Of a stretch of 64,000 bases of DNA, positions 48,645 through 57,125 are shown piece by piece. A model generated the notes under the pieces. That model saw only the letters and a list, made by a program, of their open reading frames with translations. It did not search any database and had not been told where the DNA came from. The stretch spans positions 26,509 through 90,508 of the forward strand of contig DASPRQ010000076.1 of assembly GCA_035624355.1 (NCBI GenBank). Direction: 5' to 3'. The stretch is from Usitatibacter sp035624355 (lineage in GTDB: Bacteria; Pseudomonadota; Gammaproteobacteria; Burkholderiales; Usitatibacteraceae). The stretch's first letter is position 1; each line of letters begins with the position of its first letter. The position numbers and the translations under genes are program-made.

Positions 48645-48923
48645 ATGGCGAGCTCCGCGTCCCTGCACGATCCCGAGGCGAAGAAGGCGATCGAGATGCG
48701 GCTCGCCCGCGTCGAGGGCCAGGTGCGCGGCGTCCGGCGCATGATCGGGGAGGACCAGGCGTGCGAGGACATCGCCCTGCAGCTCGCCGCGGCCCGCAAG
48801 GCCCTCGACAGGGTGTTCTACGAGATGGTCTCCTGCATGATCCGGACCGAGACCAAGGGGGACGCCGCGGCGCGCAACGAGCGTGCCCGCAAGGTCGCGG
48901 AGCTGCTCACGCGCTTCGCCTGA
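48645..48923 (+). CDS. CstR/CsoR-type (DUF156) repressor, Cys-Glu-Cys
   Basis: 92 residues with RLARVEGQVRGVRRMIGED. Conserved Cys40 and Cys64 are kept, but Glu60 occupies the position of the copper-binding His in CsoR, so it should not be a copper sensor. A persulfide-responsive CstR-type role is favoured by the dsrE2 neighbour and by the operators. ATG 48645 follows AAGGAAAG. Confidence 0.85.
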   Translation: MASSASLHDPEAKKAIEMRLARVEGQVRGVRRMIGEDQACEDIALQLAAARKALDRVFYEMVSCMIRTETKGDAAARNERARKVAELLTRFA

Positions 48924-48958
48924 CGCGGCCCGCGCCGCGCGCGCGGACCGACGCCTCA

Positions 48959-48999
48959 TTGATGCCGGGCAACACGCGCGTCCGCGCCCGGCGTTATGG
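48959..48999 (+). promoter_or_regulatory. Anr/FNR-like promoter of the merB-like gene
   Basis: TTGATGCCGGGCAA at 48959-48972 keeps one perfect and one degenerate half site. TTATGG at 48994-48999 is centred 31 bp downstream. Leader of about 38 nt with AGGAGA before the ATG. Confidence 0.6.
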
Positions 49000-49044
49000 T
49001 GGATTTCTCCTCTCGCTGTCTCCCTCCACCATCCAGGAGATGCC

Positions 49045-49782
49045 ATGTCCGCCCGCGTCCAGGATCTCGAGATCCACAAGCTTCGCCAGGCCCTCCAGCG
49101 GCTGCACGACCTGCTGCCCCTGAAGGATCGCCAGGATTCCCTCGCCCCCGATGTCCGCAAGCTGCACCGCTCGATCCTGAGCACGCTCGTCGCGGAAGGC
49201 CGCGTCATGACCGGCGACGAGATCGCCAAGGCGCTCGGCGGCAACGCGGACGCCGCCCGGGCCGCGGTCGCATTGCTCGGGGCCTACGACCTCGTCGTGC
49301 GCAGCCCGCTCACCCTCACCGACACCAAGACCGGCCGCCAGGTCGTGATCGACGCCATGGGCGGCGACGTAGTGGGGGCCTACCCCGTGACGACGGAAGT
49401 CACCCCCCACAGGATCAAGGTGAACGGCCACTCGATCCACGCGATGTGCGCGGTCGACGCGCTCGCGGTGTCGCCGGTGTTCGGCGCCGACGTGCAGATC
49501 GACTCGGTCTGCCACGTGAGCGGCGAGTCGGTGCACATCGAGCAGCGCCGCAAGGAGGTCCTCAAGTGCAAGCCGGCGCTCGACGACCTGCGGATCGGGG
49601 TGCGCTGGCAGCGGGTCACGACGACCGCCGCGCACGTGCTGTGCCGGCAGATGGTCTTCCTGAAGGACGCGGCCACGGCAGCCGCGTGGCAGAGCCGCGA
49701 CCCGGGCTCGATCGACATCTTCACGGTCGCCGAGGCGATCGACTTCGGCGAGGCGTTCTTCAAGCCGCTGCTTCGCGACTAG
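49045..49782 (+). CDS. MerB-like (alkylmercury lyase family) protein
   Basis: 245 residues. A helical winged-helix-like N-terminal region (about 30-95) precedes the MerB fold. The catalytic set of MerB (Cys, Asp, Cys) is matched by Cys135 and Asp138 in HAMCAVDAL and Cys200 in HVLCRQMVF; the Cys-Cys distance (65) is close to MerB's 63. No other mer gene is present, so organomercury may not be the true substrate. It is preceded by an Anr-like promoter and stands between the CstR repressor and a two-component system. Confidence 0.75.
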   Translation: MSARVQDLEIHKLRQALQRLHDLLPLKDRQDSLAPDVRKLHRSILSTLVAEGRVMTGDEIAKALGGNADAARAAVALLGAYDLVVRSPLTLTDTKTGRQVVIDAMGGDVVGAYPVTTEVTPHRIKVNGHSIHAMCAVDALAVSPVFGADVQIDSVCHVSGESVHIEQRRKEVLKCKPALDDLRIGVRWQRVTTTAAHVLCRQMVFLKDAATAAAWQSRDPGSIDIFTVAEAIDFGEAFFKPLLRD

Positions 49783-49818
49783 AGGGCGCCCGGCCCGCGG
49801 CGGGGAATCGCCGCGGGC

Positions 49819-51213
49819 CTAAGCAAGGTTGTGGCGTTTGATCTTGCGCCACAACGTCGATTTGTCGATCCCGAGGACCTGCGCCGTCGCAGCCCGATTG
49901 CCGTTGTTCTCGCGCAGCGTCTTCGCGATGAAGTGCGCCTCCACCTCGTCGAGCGTCTGGGGCGAGAAGTGGTCGAGGGGCCATTGCCGGGCCTCGGGTC
50001 GCTCGAGCAGGTCGGGCGGGACCGAGTCGAGCTCGAGCGTGTCGCCGCGAGCGAGGATGATCATGCGCTGGATCACGTTCTCGAGCTCCCGGCCGTTGCC
50101 GGGCCAGTCGTGCCGCACCAGCGCCGAGAGGGCCTGGGTGCTCAGGCCGCGCACGGGCTTGCCGAGGCGCCCCGCGTGCTTCGCGAGGAAGAAGCTCGCG
50201 AGGATCGGAACGTCGGCCTTGCGCTCGCGCAGCGGCGGCAGGTGGATCTCCCCGACCTTCAGGCGGTAATAGAGGTCCGCGCGGAACTCCCCCGCCTCGA
50301 CCAGCTCGGGCAGCGGGCGGTTGGCCGCCGCCAGCAGGCGCACGTCGACCCGGCGGGGCTCGATGCCGCCCATGCGGAAGAAGGTCCCGTCCTGGAGCAC
50401 CCGAAGCAGCTTCACCTGCAGCGAGGGCGGCGCATTGTTGATCTCGTCCAGGTACATCGTGCCGCCGTCGGCGACCTCGAAGAGCCCGGGCTTGGCGCGC
50501 CCGGCCCCGGTGAACGCGCCGGCCTGGTAGCCGAAGAGCTCGCTCTCGATCAGGTTCTCGGGGATCGCGGCGCAGTTGATGGCGACGAAGGACTTATCGC
50601 GGCGCCGGCTGTGCACGTGGATGAGGCGCGAGGCGATCTCCTTGCCGGTCCCGGACTCCCCGGTGATCAGCACCGGGCAGTCGTAGCCCGCGAACACCTC
50701 CACCAGCCGGCGCGCCGCCTCCATCGGCGCGGTGCGGCCGATGAGGCCGTTGTCGTCGACCTGCGCGCGGCCCATCTCCCTCAGCCGCTGGTTCTCGCGA
50801 TTGAGGAGCGCGAACTGCAGCGCCCTGTCCACGGTCCGCCTGAGGGCCTCCGGCTCGAAGGGCTTGCGCAGGTAGTCGTAGGCGCCGCCCTTCAGGGCCT
50901 CGACGGCGGATTCCACGGTCCCGTGCCCGGTGATCAGCACGACCTCGGCCGCGGGGTTGCGCTCGCGGGCGTAGCGCATCACCCGCAGGCCGTCGGCGCG
51001 CGGCATGCGCAAATCGGTGAGCACGACGCAGACGTCGTGCCGCTCGAGCAGGTCGCAGGCCTGGGCGCCGTCGCGCGCCGCCATCACCTCGGCGTCGAGC
51101 GAATCGAGCACCTCCACGAGCATCGTGCGCATCGCCTCGTCGTCCTCGACGACGAGGACCACGGGGCGGGCGGCGATGCGCTCGGGCGCCTCAGGCGACG
51201 GCGCAATCGCCAC
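49819..51213 (-). CDS. NtrC-family sigma-54-dependent response regulator
   Basis: 464 residues. A receiver domain with acceptor Asp67 (VLTDLRMP) is followed by an AAA+ domain with Walker A GESGTGKE, the sigma-54 contact motif GAFTGA and the R-finger region, and a Fis-type helix-turn-helix (RAATAQVLGIDKSTLWRKIK). GTG start lies 23 bases inside the kinase gene. It should activate a sigma-54 promoter; the only strong candidate in the window is before the TusA-like gene at 60.9 kb. Confidence 0.93.
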   Translation of the reverse strand: MAIAPSPEAPERIAARPVVLVVEDDEAMRTMLVEVLDSLDAEVMAARDGAQACDLLERHDVCVVLTDLRMPRADGLRVMRYARERNPAAEVVLITGHGTVESAVEALKGGAYDYLRKPFEPEALRRTVDRALQFALLNRENQRLREMGRAQVDDNGLIGRTAPMEAARRLVEVFAGYDCPVLITGESGTGKEIASRLIHVHSRRRDKSFVAINCAAIPENLIESELFGYQAGAFTGAGRAKPGLFEVADGGTMYLDEINNAPPSLQVKLLRVLQDGTFFRMGGIEPRRVDVRLLAAANRPLPELVEAGEFRADLYYRLKVGEIHLPPLRERKADVPILASFFLAKHAGRLGKPVRGLSTQALSALVRHDWPGNGRELENVIQRMIILARGDTLELDSVPPDLLERPEARQWPLDHFSPQTLDEVEAHFIAKTLRENNGNRAATAQVLGIDKSTLWRKIKRHNLA

Positions 51214-52636
51214 GGCGAGCCGCTGCGCCCGCGAGGGGCAGCTTCAGGATGAAACGGGCGCCGCCGCGGTACGCGGCGTCGCAGTGCAGCGTGCCGCCGA
51301 TGCCCATCACGATCGACTGGCTGATCGCGAGCCCGAGCCCGGTCCCCTGGTCCGGCTCCTTCGTGGAGAAGAACGGGTCGAACACGCGCCCCTGGACCTC
51401 GGCGGGGATTCCCGGACCGTTGTCGGTGACCGTGACGATCGCGCTCGCCTCCTCAGACCGGGCCTCGACGAGCACGCGCGGGTCGGCGGCGTCGGAGGCG
51501 GCCTGGACGGCGTTCATGATGAGGTTGCCCAGGACGATGTCGAGCTGCCCCGGGCCGCCGAGGACGTGGGCGTCGCGCAGGTCCACCTCGATCGGCACGT
51601 GGTAGCGCCGGCTGTGGCAGTCGCGGATCGTGCCGACGACCTCGCGGATCACGTCGCCGACGTTGCACGACTCGGGGGCGCAGCGCTCCCGCCGCGCGTA
51701 GGCGAGCAGGTTGTCGATGATCCGCGCGCAGCGCTGCGCCTCGCTCTGGATCGCCTGGGCGTACTGCGTCCGCTTGGCCTCGCTCACGCCGCCCGAGCCG
51801 AGCATCCCCGCGTAGCCCAGGATCGTGCCGAGCGGGGTGTTGAGCTCGTGGGCGATGCCCCCGGCGAGCTGCCCGAGCGCCACGAACTTCTCCGACTGGT
51901 GCGCGAGCTGCTGCAGGCGGCGGTGGTCGGTCACGTCCTGCAGCATGACCACCGCGCTGGGAATCGTCGCGTCGGGCGAGGGCCTGAAGAAGGTGACGCT
52001 CAGGGTGAAGTGGCGCCGCTCGCCCGCCACGCCCAGGACGACGTCCCGGTGGCTCACCTGCTGGTCGTGGAGGAAGGCCGTGCCCAGGAGCTCGCGCCCC
52101 TCGCGGTCGAGCTTCAGCAGGTCGAAGAGATTCATGCCGCGCAGGTCGCCGACGGGCAGGCCGAAGAGCGCCTCCGCGCGGTCGTTGGACGAGGTCACGC
52201 GCACATCGGAGTCGACGGCGAGCATCACGCACGGAAGGCCGCGCAGGATCGCGTCGATCCGGTTGCGCTCGCCGATGATCGCGAGCTGCGAGCTTTCCAT
52301 CTCCTCGATGAGCGAGCGCAGGCGACGCGCGAGGACGTTGTAGTCGGCGATCACCGACCCGTCGGCCGGCGGGCCGGGCACCGCGATCGGCTCCAGGTGC
52401 CCCTCGAGGGCGCGCAGGATCGCACGATGCAGGACCGCGGCGTTGCGCCGGCCGGCGAGATAGCCGAGGCCCGCGGCCGCCGCGATCGCGAGGGCGACGG
52501 ACACCGTGCGCCAGCCCGCTTCGGGAAGCCACTCCCAGACGGCCCACGACGCCGCCGCGACGAACAGGAGCGCCGCCGCCGCGACGGCGAGCGGCCGCAG
52601 CATCGCACGCGGGCCCGTTTCCAGCACGGCGCTCAT
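51191..52636 (-). CDS. Sensor histidine kinase with PAS domain
   Basis: 481 residues from ATG 52636. Two N-terminal membrane helices (about 15-34 and 45-62) with a very short periplasmic loop, then a HAMP-like helix, a PAS domain (about 120-235), the dimerisation histidine His263 in AGGIAHELNTPLG, and the ATP-binding domain (DNGPGIPAEV, GTGLGLAISQ). The short loop suggests sensing inside the membrane or cytoplasm. It overlaps the response regulator gene by 23 bases. An upstream in-frame ATG at 52690 is possible but has a weak ribosome-binding site. Confidence 0.9.
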   Translation of the reverse strand: MSAVLETGPRAMLRPLAVAAAALLFVAAASWAVWEWLPEAGWRTVSVALAIAAAAGLGYLAGRRNAAVLHRAILRALEGHLEPIAVPGPPADGSVIADYNVLARRLRSLIEEMESSQLAIIGERNRIDAILRGLPCVMLAVDSDVRVTSSNDRAEALFGLPVGDLRGMNLFDLLKLDREGRELLGTAFLHDQQVSHRDVVLGVAGERRHFTLSVTFFRPSPDATIPSAVVMLQDVTDHRRLQQLAHQSEKFVALGQLAGGIAHELNTPLGTILGYAGMLGSGGVSEAKRTQYAQAIQSEAQRCARIIDNLLAYARRERCAPESCNVGDVIREVVGTIRDCHSRRYHVPIEVDLRDAHVLGGPGQLDIVLGNLIMNAVQAASDAADPRVLVEARSEEASAIVTVTDNGPGIPAEVQGRVFDPFFSTKEPDQGTGLGLAISQSIVMGIGGTLHCDAAYRGGARFILKLPLAGAAARRGDCAVA

Positions 52637-52736
52637 CTTCCGCCAGCTCCTCCCCCACTCGACCGGGACCGGGATCCCGGATACCCGCATTCGGCTCAGA
52701 CGCCAGGGCGGCGCCGGGCCCAGACCGAAGATTAGA

Positions 52737-53843
52737 TCACATCGGGCGGGCGATGAGCGGACGCAGCCGCCCCGCCGCCCGCGCGAGCCACTGCCCCGCG
52801 CCCCAGAGGCAAAGCAGGCCCACGAGGATGGCGCTTCCGAGTGCGAGCCACCCGGGGATGACCGGCGTGAGGCGCTCGGCGACATCCCCGAGCTGCAGGC
52901 TCGAGAGCGGGTCGAGGAGCGGCCGGTAGTCGGGCAGCCAGAGGTTCACCAGCCATCCGGCGAGGATCGACAGGACGACGAGGCCGGCGAGGTACACCGC
53001 GACCATCCGGGTCCCGAGCACGCGTTGCAGCGCGATCAGCTCGGGCAGGTTGGTCGCCGCCCCCGTCACGAGGAAGACGATCGCTGCGCCCGGCCCCGCC
53101 CCCGCCGCCAGCATCGCGGCGACCAGCGGGATGTGCGCAACGGCGCAGACGTAGATGCTGGCGCCGAAGAGCGCCACGAGCAGGAGCGAGAGCAGCGGGC
53201 TCCCGCTTCCGAGGTGGCTCGAGATCCATCCCGTGGGCGCGATCACGCCCACGACGGCGGCGAGCACGATGCCGATCCCGATGTAGAAGCCGAGGGTCGG
53301 GCCGAGCACGGAGAATCCCCAGCGCATCGCACGAGCGACACGCTCGCCGGGCGAGGCCGCGCGGGCGCCGCTCACCGGCTCCTCGCCGCAGCAGCACGAT
53401 TTCAGGCGCGCCGCGGTGGCGCTCATCGAGGGGCTTCCCCATCGCTCGGTCGTCCAGCCCACGAGCATGGGCGCGGTAAGGCCGAACGCCACGTAGGCCA
53501 GGGTGAGCTGCGGCCCGAGCAGCGCGTACGACAGGACGACCGCCGCGGGGTTGATGACGGGGGTCGCCATGGTGAAGGCCATCACGGCCGCGGGCCTCAC
53601 CCCGCCCAGGTAGAAGCTCACCGCGAGAGGCACGACGCCGCAGCTGCACATCGGCAGCAGCGCGCCCAGGGCCATGCCGGCCGGCACGCTCGCCGCGCCG
53701 GCCCTGCGCATCGCCCGCTGGACGCGCGCGGGATCCAGGAACTCGTGCACGAGACCGCCGGCCGCGAGGCTCACCAGGACCCAGAATCCGGCATCCTGGA
53801 GCAGCCCGCCGGCGAGGGAAACCATGGACTCGAGGGTCTGCAT
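52737..53843 (-). CDS. SO_0444-type permease (predicted Cu/Zn or arsenic-type efflux)
   Basis: 368 residues, a DUF318/ArsP-related permease with about eight transmembrane helices. The membrane motif PMCSCGVVPLA near residue 65 and the cytoplasmic Cys cluster KSCCCGEEP near 150 are hallmarks of SO_0444-like proteins, proposed metal exporters. TATPVINPAAV and VTGAATNLPEL are repeated substrate-region motifs. It lies 35 bases after the small exported protein gene. Direction and substrate are not established here. Confidence 0.82.
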   Translation of the reverse strand: MQTLESMVSLAGGLLQDAGFWVLVSLAAGGLVHEFLDPARVQRAMRRAGAASVPAGMALGALLPMCSCGVVPLAVSFYLGGVRPAAVMAFTMATPVINPAAVVLSYALLGPQLTLAYVAFGLTAPMLVGWTTERWGSPSMSATAARLKSCCCGEEPVSGARAASPGERVARAMRWGFSVLGPTLGFYIGIGIVLAAVVGVIAPTGWISSHLGSGSPLLSLLLVALFGASIYVCAVAHIPLVAAMLAAGAGPGAAIVFLVTGAATNLPELIALQRVLGTRMVAVYLAGLVVLSILAGWLVNLWLPDYRPLLDPLSSLQLGDVAERLTPVIPGWLALGSAILVGLLCLWGAGQWLARAAGRLRPLIARPM

Positions 53844-53878
53844 TCAGGATCCTTGGGACGGCGACGGAGGGGCCACGC

Positions 53879-54307
53879 TCAGCCGGCCGCCTTCTCGATC
53901 GCGTCGAGCTGCGCGAATCCCTGCCCGACCTGTCCGACCAGCTCCCGCATCAGGTCGGCAGGACAGACGAGGCGGCCGCCCTGGTGGCACTCCGCGGCCG
54001 CGTGCAGCAGGGCGTTGACCAGGATCATCGTGCGATGGAGCTGCTGCACGGACGCAGGCGTCTTCTCGCCGTCGTTCCTCACGATCGCCCGCAGCTCCTC
54101 TCGATGCGCCTCGATCTCGCGACGAAAGTCGGTCGCGACCGCATGGCGCTGCGCCTCGCCGGCGAGCTCGGCCGACCGCTCCAGCCAGCGCCGCTCCGCC
54201 GTCCGAAGCCCGGGGGCCGGGGGCCCCGCCCGCACGAGGCCCGGAAGCAGGCCCGCCGCGAATGCCGTGATCCACAGTCGGCGGCCGCGACTCGGAAGGC
54301 CGCTCAA
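53879..54307 (-). CDS. Small exported helical protein, hypothetical
   Basis: 142 residues from TTG 54307, which overlaps the DUF169 stop (TTGA). Residues 10-27 (RLWITAFAAGLLPGLVRA) form a signal peptide. The rest is helical and rich in charged residues with two cysteines (AAECHQGGRLVC) in a segment resembling a degenerate haem or metal motif, but no CxxCH is present. Family unknown. Confidence 0.6.
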   Translation of the reverse strand: MSGLPSRGRRLWITAFAAGLLPGLVRAGPPAPGLRTAERRWLERSAELAGEAQRHAVATDFRREIEAHREELRAIVRNDGEKTPASVQQLHRTMILVNALLHAAAECHQGGRLVCPADLMRELVGQVGQGFAQLDAIEKAAG

Positions 54308-55029
54308 GCGTGATTGAACCGGCGGGCATCGTCCGCCGCGTACGCCGCCACCTTCCGGTCGGCCCCGCAGGCCGTCGCGAGGCGCTCGAGGACCTGCCCC
54401 ACCATCGCCGCCGGGATGGCGCACGTCATCTCCGAGTTCGGCATGCCCGTGCGCGTGCGGCTCAGCATGCAGCCGACGCTCAGCGCCACCTGCCCCATCT
54501 CCTTTGCGATGGGAATGATGTGGCACTGGGGCTTGCCTTCGAAGCGCAGGTCCGGCATCGCGTCGTGCAGGGACATCGCCTGCTTGCCGTTGACGCGCAG
54601 GAACACGACGTCGGGGTCGATCGTCGTGTCTGCGAGCGGCCCGTACACCACGCACTTGGGCTTCTGCTTCACGACCGGGATCCCCGGGAACATCTCGGGA
54701 GCGACCCAGCGGGCCTCCACCAGCGCCTTCACGTCGCCCTTCGTGGCCGCGGCCTCCAGGGGGACGAAGCCATGGGTGAGGCTGCCCACGCTGCAATTGG
54801 CGTGGTCCTCGGCGCAGGTGTGGAAGGTCCGGTCCATCGCCTTCATCCAGAACACGCAGCCCGCGGAAACCTTGCCCGTCCTTCCGTCGGGGGAAGGAGC
54901 CGGCATCTTACCCGCGTACCGCTCCACGCCCGCCGGCTCGCTCTGCGTGAATGTGATCGCGAGCGGGGGCGAGGCCAAGGTGAGAAGGTCCGTGAGCTGC
55001 CGCGCGATCGCCTTGTAATCCTGCTTCAT
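54304..55029 (-). CDS. DUF169 family protein
   Basis: 241 residues. The family opening LTDLLTLASPPLAITF and later GKVSAGCVFWMKA, HANCSVGS and a Cys-rich spread (about 7 cysteines) are seen. DUF169 proteins are cytoplasmic and often neighbour redox, formate or sulfur genes; no reaction is known. The strong AGGAGG ribosome-binding site supports ATG 55029. It begins the three-gene run with the exported protein and the permease. Confidence 0.82.
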   Translation of the reverse strand: MKQDYKAIARQLTDLLTLASPPLAITFTQSEPAGVERYAGKMPAPSPDGRTGKVSAGCVFWMKAMDRTFHTCAEDHANCSVGSLTHGFVPLEAAATKGDVKALVEARWVAPEMFPGIPVVKQKPKCVVYGPLADTTIDPDVVFLRVNGKQAMSLHDAMPDLRFEGKPQCHIIPIAKEMGQVALSVGCMLSRTRTGMPNSEMTCAIPAAMVGQVLERLATACGADRKVAAYAADDARRFNHA

Positions 55030-55078
55030 CGATTCCTCCTGTTGTTCGAGCCCGACCGAGCTTGCACCCGGCTCGCCG

Positions 55079-57070
55079 CTAGCAGCCACCGCACGGGTTG
55101 CAGACGCCGCCCCCGCCGCCCCCGCCGCCGCCGCTCGAGCCGCCGCTGCTGCCGGTGCTCGTCGACGTGGTCGGCTGGGCATGGTAGTTCCCGAACGCCA
55201 TGCCGGTCACCGGCCCGGCGAGGGTGACGACGTTCACGAGCTTGCGCGTCTGCGTGTCGATCACGTCCACCCCCGTGCCTCTCAGCTGGTAGAACTTCTT
55301 GCCGTCGGGCGAGAAGGCGCCGGTGAAGGCGCTCGGGAGCGCGATCGTCTCGTCGATCACGTACGGCGGCCCGATCCCCTTGAGGTCGACGATCTGGAAC
55401 CCGTCGATGTTGCCGCCCACCCCGGTGCCCGTGAGCAGCCACACCTCGTCGCTGAACGCGATCATGTTCGTGGTCCCGCTGCCCTGGATGCGCGCGACGT
55501 TCGCCTCGCTGGTGCCGGCGCGGCCGTTGAGGCCGTTCAGGATGTAGAGCGGCCCCGGATCCGACGCGTTGACCTTCTTGAGGTAGGCACGGGTCACGTT
55601 GGCGCTAACGCCCGAGAAGTCGTCGGCGGGAAGGGTGACGTACTGGTAGTTGACGTTGGTCGCGGTTCCCCCCGTCGTGACGTAGCTCACCGTCACGGCG
55701 TAGGTGTTGCCGTTCACGAACGGCGCGGTCCCGATGTCGGTCGCCAGCACGTACTTGAGGTTCGTCACCAGGCGCTGGATCTCGACCACCTTCGCGGGAT
55801 TCGTCACGTCCCAGATGCTCTCGCTGTTGTCGCCCTCGTTCTCGACCGTCATGAAGAACTCGTTGCCCACGTTGCGGTTGAGGAGCGAGGCCATCCACGG
55901 GCCGGTGCGCTGGCCGGTCGAGGTGAAGGCGGCGGAGCCTTTCCCGCCGAAGGCGGCGGGCGCGGAGTTGCGCGTGATGGCGGGAACCGCCACCTGGTAG
56001 ACCTGCGGGCTGGCGGTGTCGAGCGCGTCGATGAGCGTCCCGGTGATCGTGTCGCCGTTCACGTCCGGCCACCACGACCAGGACTGGCCCGAGGCGTTGC
56101 GCAGCGCCGTCGAGTCGCAGGGCTCCGTGTAGGTGTTCTTGTCGGTTTCCGAGGTGCCCGTCGAGACCCGGTTGTAGTTCGTCTTCCCGGGAGCGGTGCC
56201 GCCATCCTTCGTGTACTGGCCCTTGAAGGTGCTCACCACGGCGTTGTTCTGGTCCTTCACGACGCCGAGGCGCGGATAGATGAACCGCACCGGCAGCCCG
56301 AACGTGGCCGAGTTGGGATCCGTGTCGAGGAAGAATGCGTGGTCACCCAGCCGCACCGCGAACATGGTGAGCTTGCCGTCCGGCGAAGGCTCGATCCCCA
56401 CGGGCGTGTAGCCCATGTTGTGGAACGGCGGCGCCGCCTGGATGGCCTTCGCCATCGTGTCGGTGTTGAGCTTGGTGTTGATGCCGCTCATCGAGTTGCG
56501 GACCTCGCAGATGTCCACGACCTTGGCCTCGTCGTAGGTGAGGCTCGTGCGGTAGAAGTACTTCCGCAGCCACGCGTTCTGGTTCTGCGCGCCGAGCGTC
56601 TGCGACACGCTCTGGGAGAGCTCCAGGGCGGCGGACTTCTGATCGACGATCCCGGGGCCGACCGTCCCCTCGCGGTTGCCCTGGATGGACGGCGAGGAGT
56701 TGCGCGGCAGGACCTGGAGGGTATCCGGGTCGATGCCCCACACGAGGTTGCCCGCGTCCACCCAGATGGGGCCGTCGTAGAAGCGCTTGTGGGTGCCGCC
56801 CGAGCCCGAGACGCCGATGGTGTTGGTCGCCATGACCTGGTCGGTATTGAGGTCGACGCGGGCGATGCTGTCGCCGACACCGTCGCCGTCGGAGTCGTAG
56901 AAGACGAAGAGGGCGGGGGTGCTGACCGGCTGGACCGCGTTGTTGAACTGGAAGGTGCCGCTGCTCTGGCTGCCCGAGCAGCCCGCCAGCGCCAGCCCCG
57001 TGGCGATCAGCAGCGCGGAGGACCAGCATGCGATGCGGCCGCGGCACGGTTGGGGAAAGTCGTTTTTCAT
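55079..57070 (-). CDS. Beta-propeller-like lipoprotein with Gly-run and CNPCGGC tail
   Basis: 663 residues. Lipoprotein signal with lipobox ALAGC at residues 27-31. An early DSDGDGVGDS is a calcium-binding-like loop; the body has repeated strand blocks (such as PDGKLTMFAVRLGDHAFFLD and SPDGKKFYQLRGTGVDVIDT) like a surface beta-propeller. The last 23 residues are a Ser/Gly linker, nine consecutive glycines and then VCNPCGGC. I do not know the family. The tail could bind metal, form disulfides or anchor the protein. It follows the porin and cytochrome genes by 55 bases in the same direction. Confidence 0.7.
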   Translation of the reverse strand: MKNDFPQPCRGRIACWSSALLIATGLALAGCSGSQSSGTFQFNNAVQPVSTPALFVFYDSDGDGVGDSIARVDLNTDQVMATNTIGVSGSGGTHKRFYDGPIWVDAGNLVWGIDPDTLQVLPRNSSPSIQGNREGTVGPGIVDQKSAALELSQSVSQTLGAQNQNAWLRKYFYRTSLTYDEAKVVDICEVRNSMSGINTKLNTDTMAKAIQAAPPFHNMGYTPVGIEPSPDGKLTMFAVRLGDHAFFLDTDPNSATFGLPVRFIYPRLGVVKDQNNAVVSTFKGQYTKDGGTAPGKTNYNRVSTGTSETDKNTYTEPCDSTALRNASGQSWSWWPDVNGDTITGTLIDALDTASPQVYQVAVPAITRNSAPAAFGGKGSAAFTSTGQRTGPWMASLLNRNVGNEFFMTVENEGDNSESIWDVTNPAKVVEIQRLVTNLKYVLATDIGTAPFVNGNTYAVTVSYVTTGGTATNVNYQYVTLPADDFSGVSANVTRAYLKKVNASDPGPLYILNGLNGRAGTSEANVARIQGSGTTNMIAFSDEVWLLTGTGVGGNIDGFQIVDLKGIGPPYVIDETIALPSAFTGAFSPDGKKFYQLRGTGVDVIDTQTRKLVNVVTLAGPVTGMAFGNYHAQPTTSTSTGSSGGSSGGGGGGGGGVCNPCGGC

Positions 57071-57125
57071 CTCTCTGCTCCTCGAGGAATTCGGGGCGGC
57101 GCCGCCCGGCGCCGCCCGTGGTCCT

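Noticed and set aside
49835..49860. TTTGATCTTGCGCCACAA-like sequence resembling an FNR half-site pair
   Set aside because: It lies inside the response regulator coding region, the spacing is wrong and the second half does not match.
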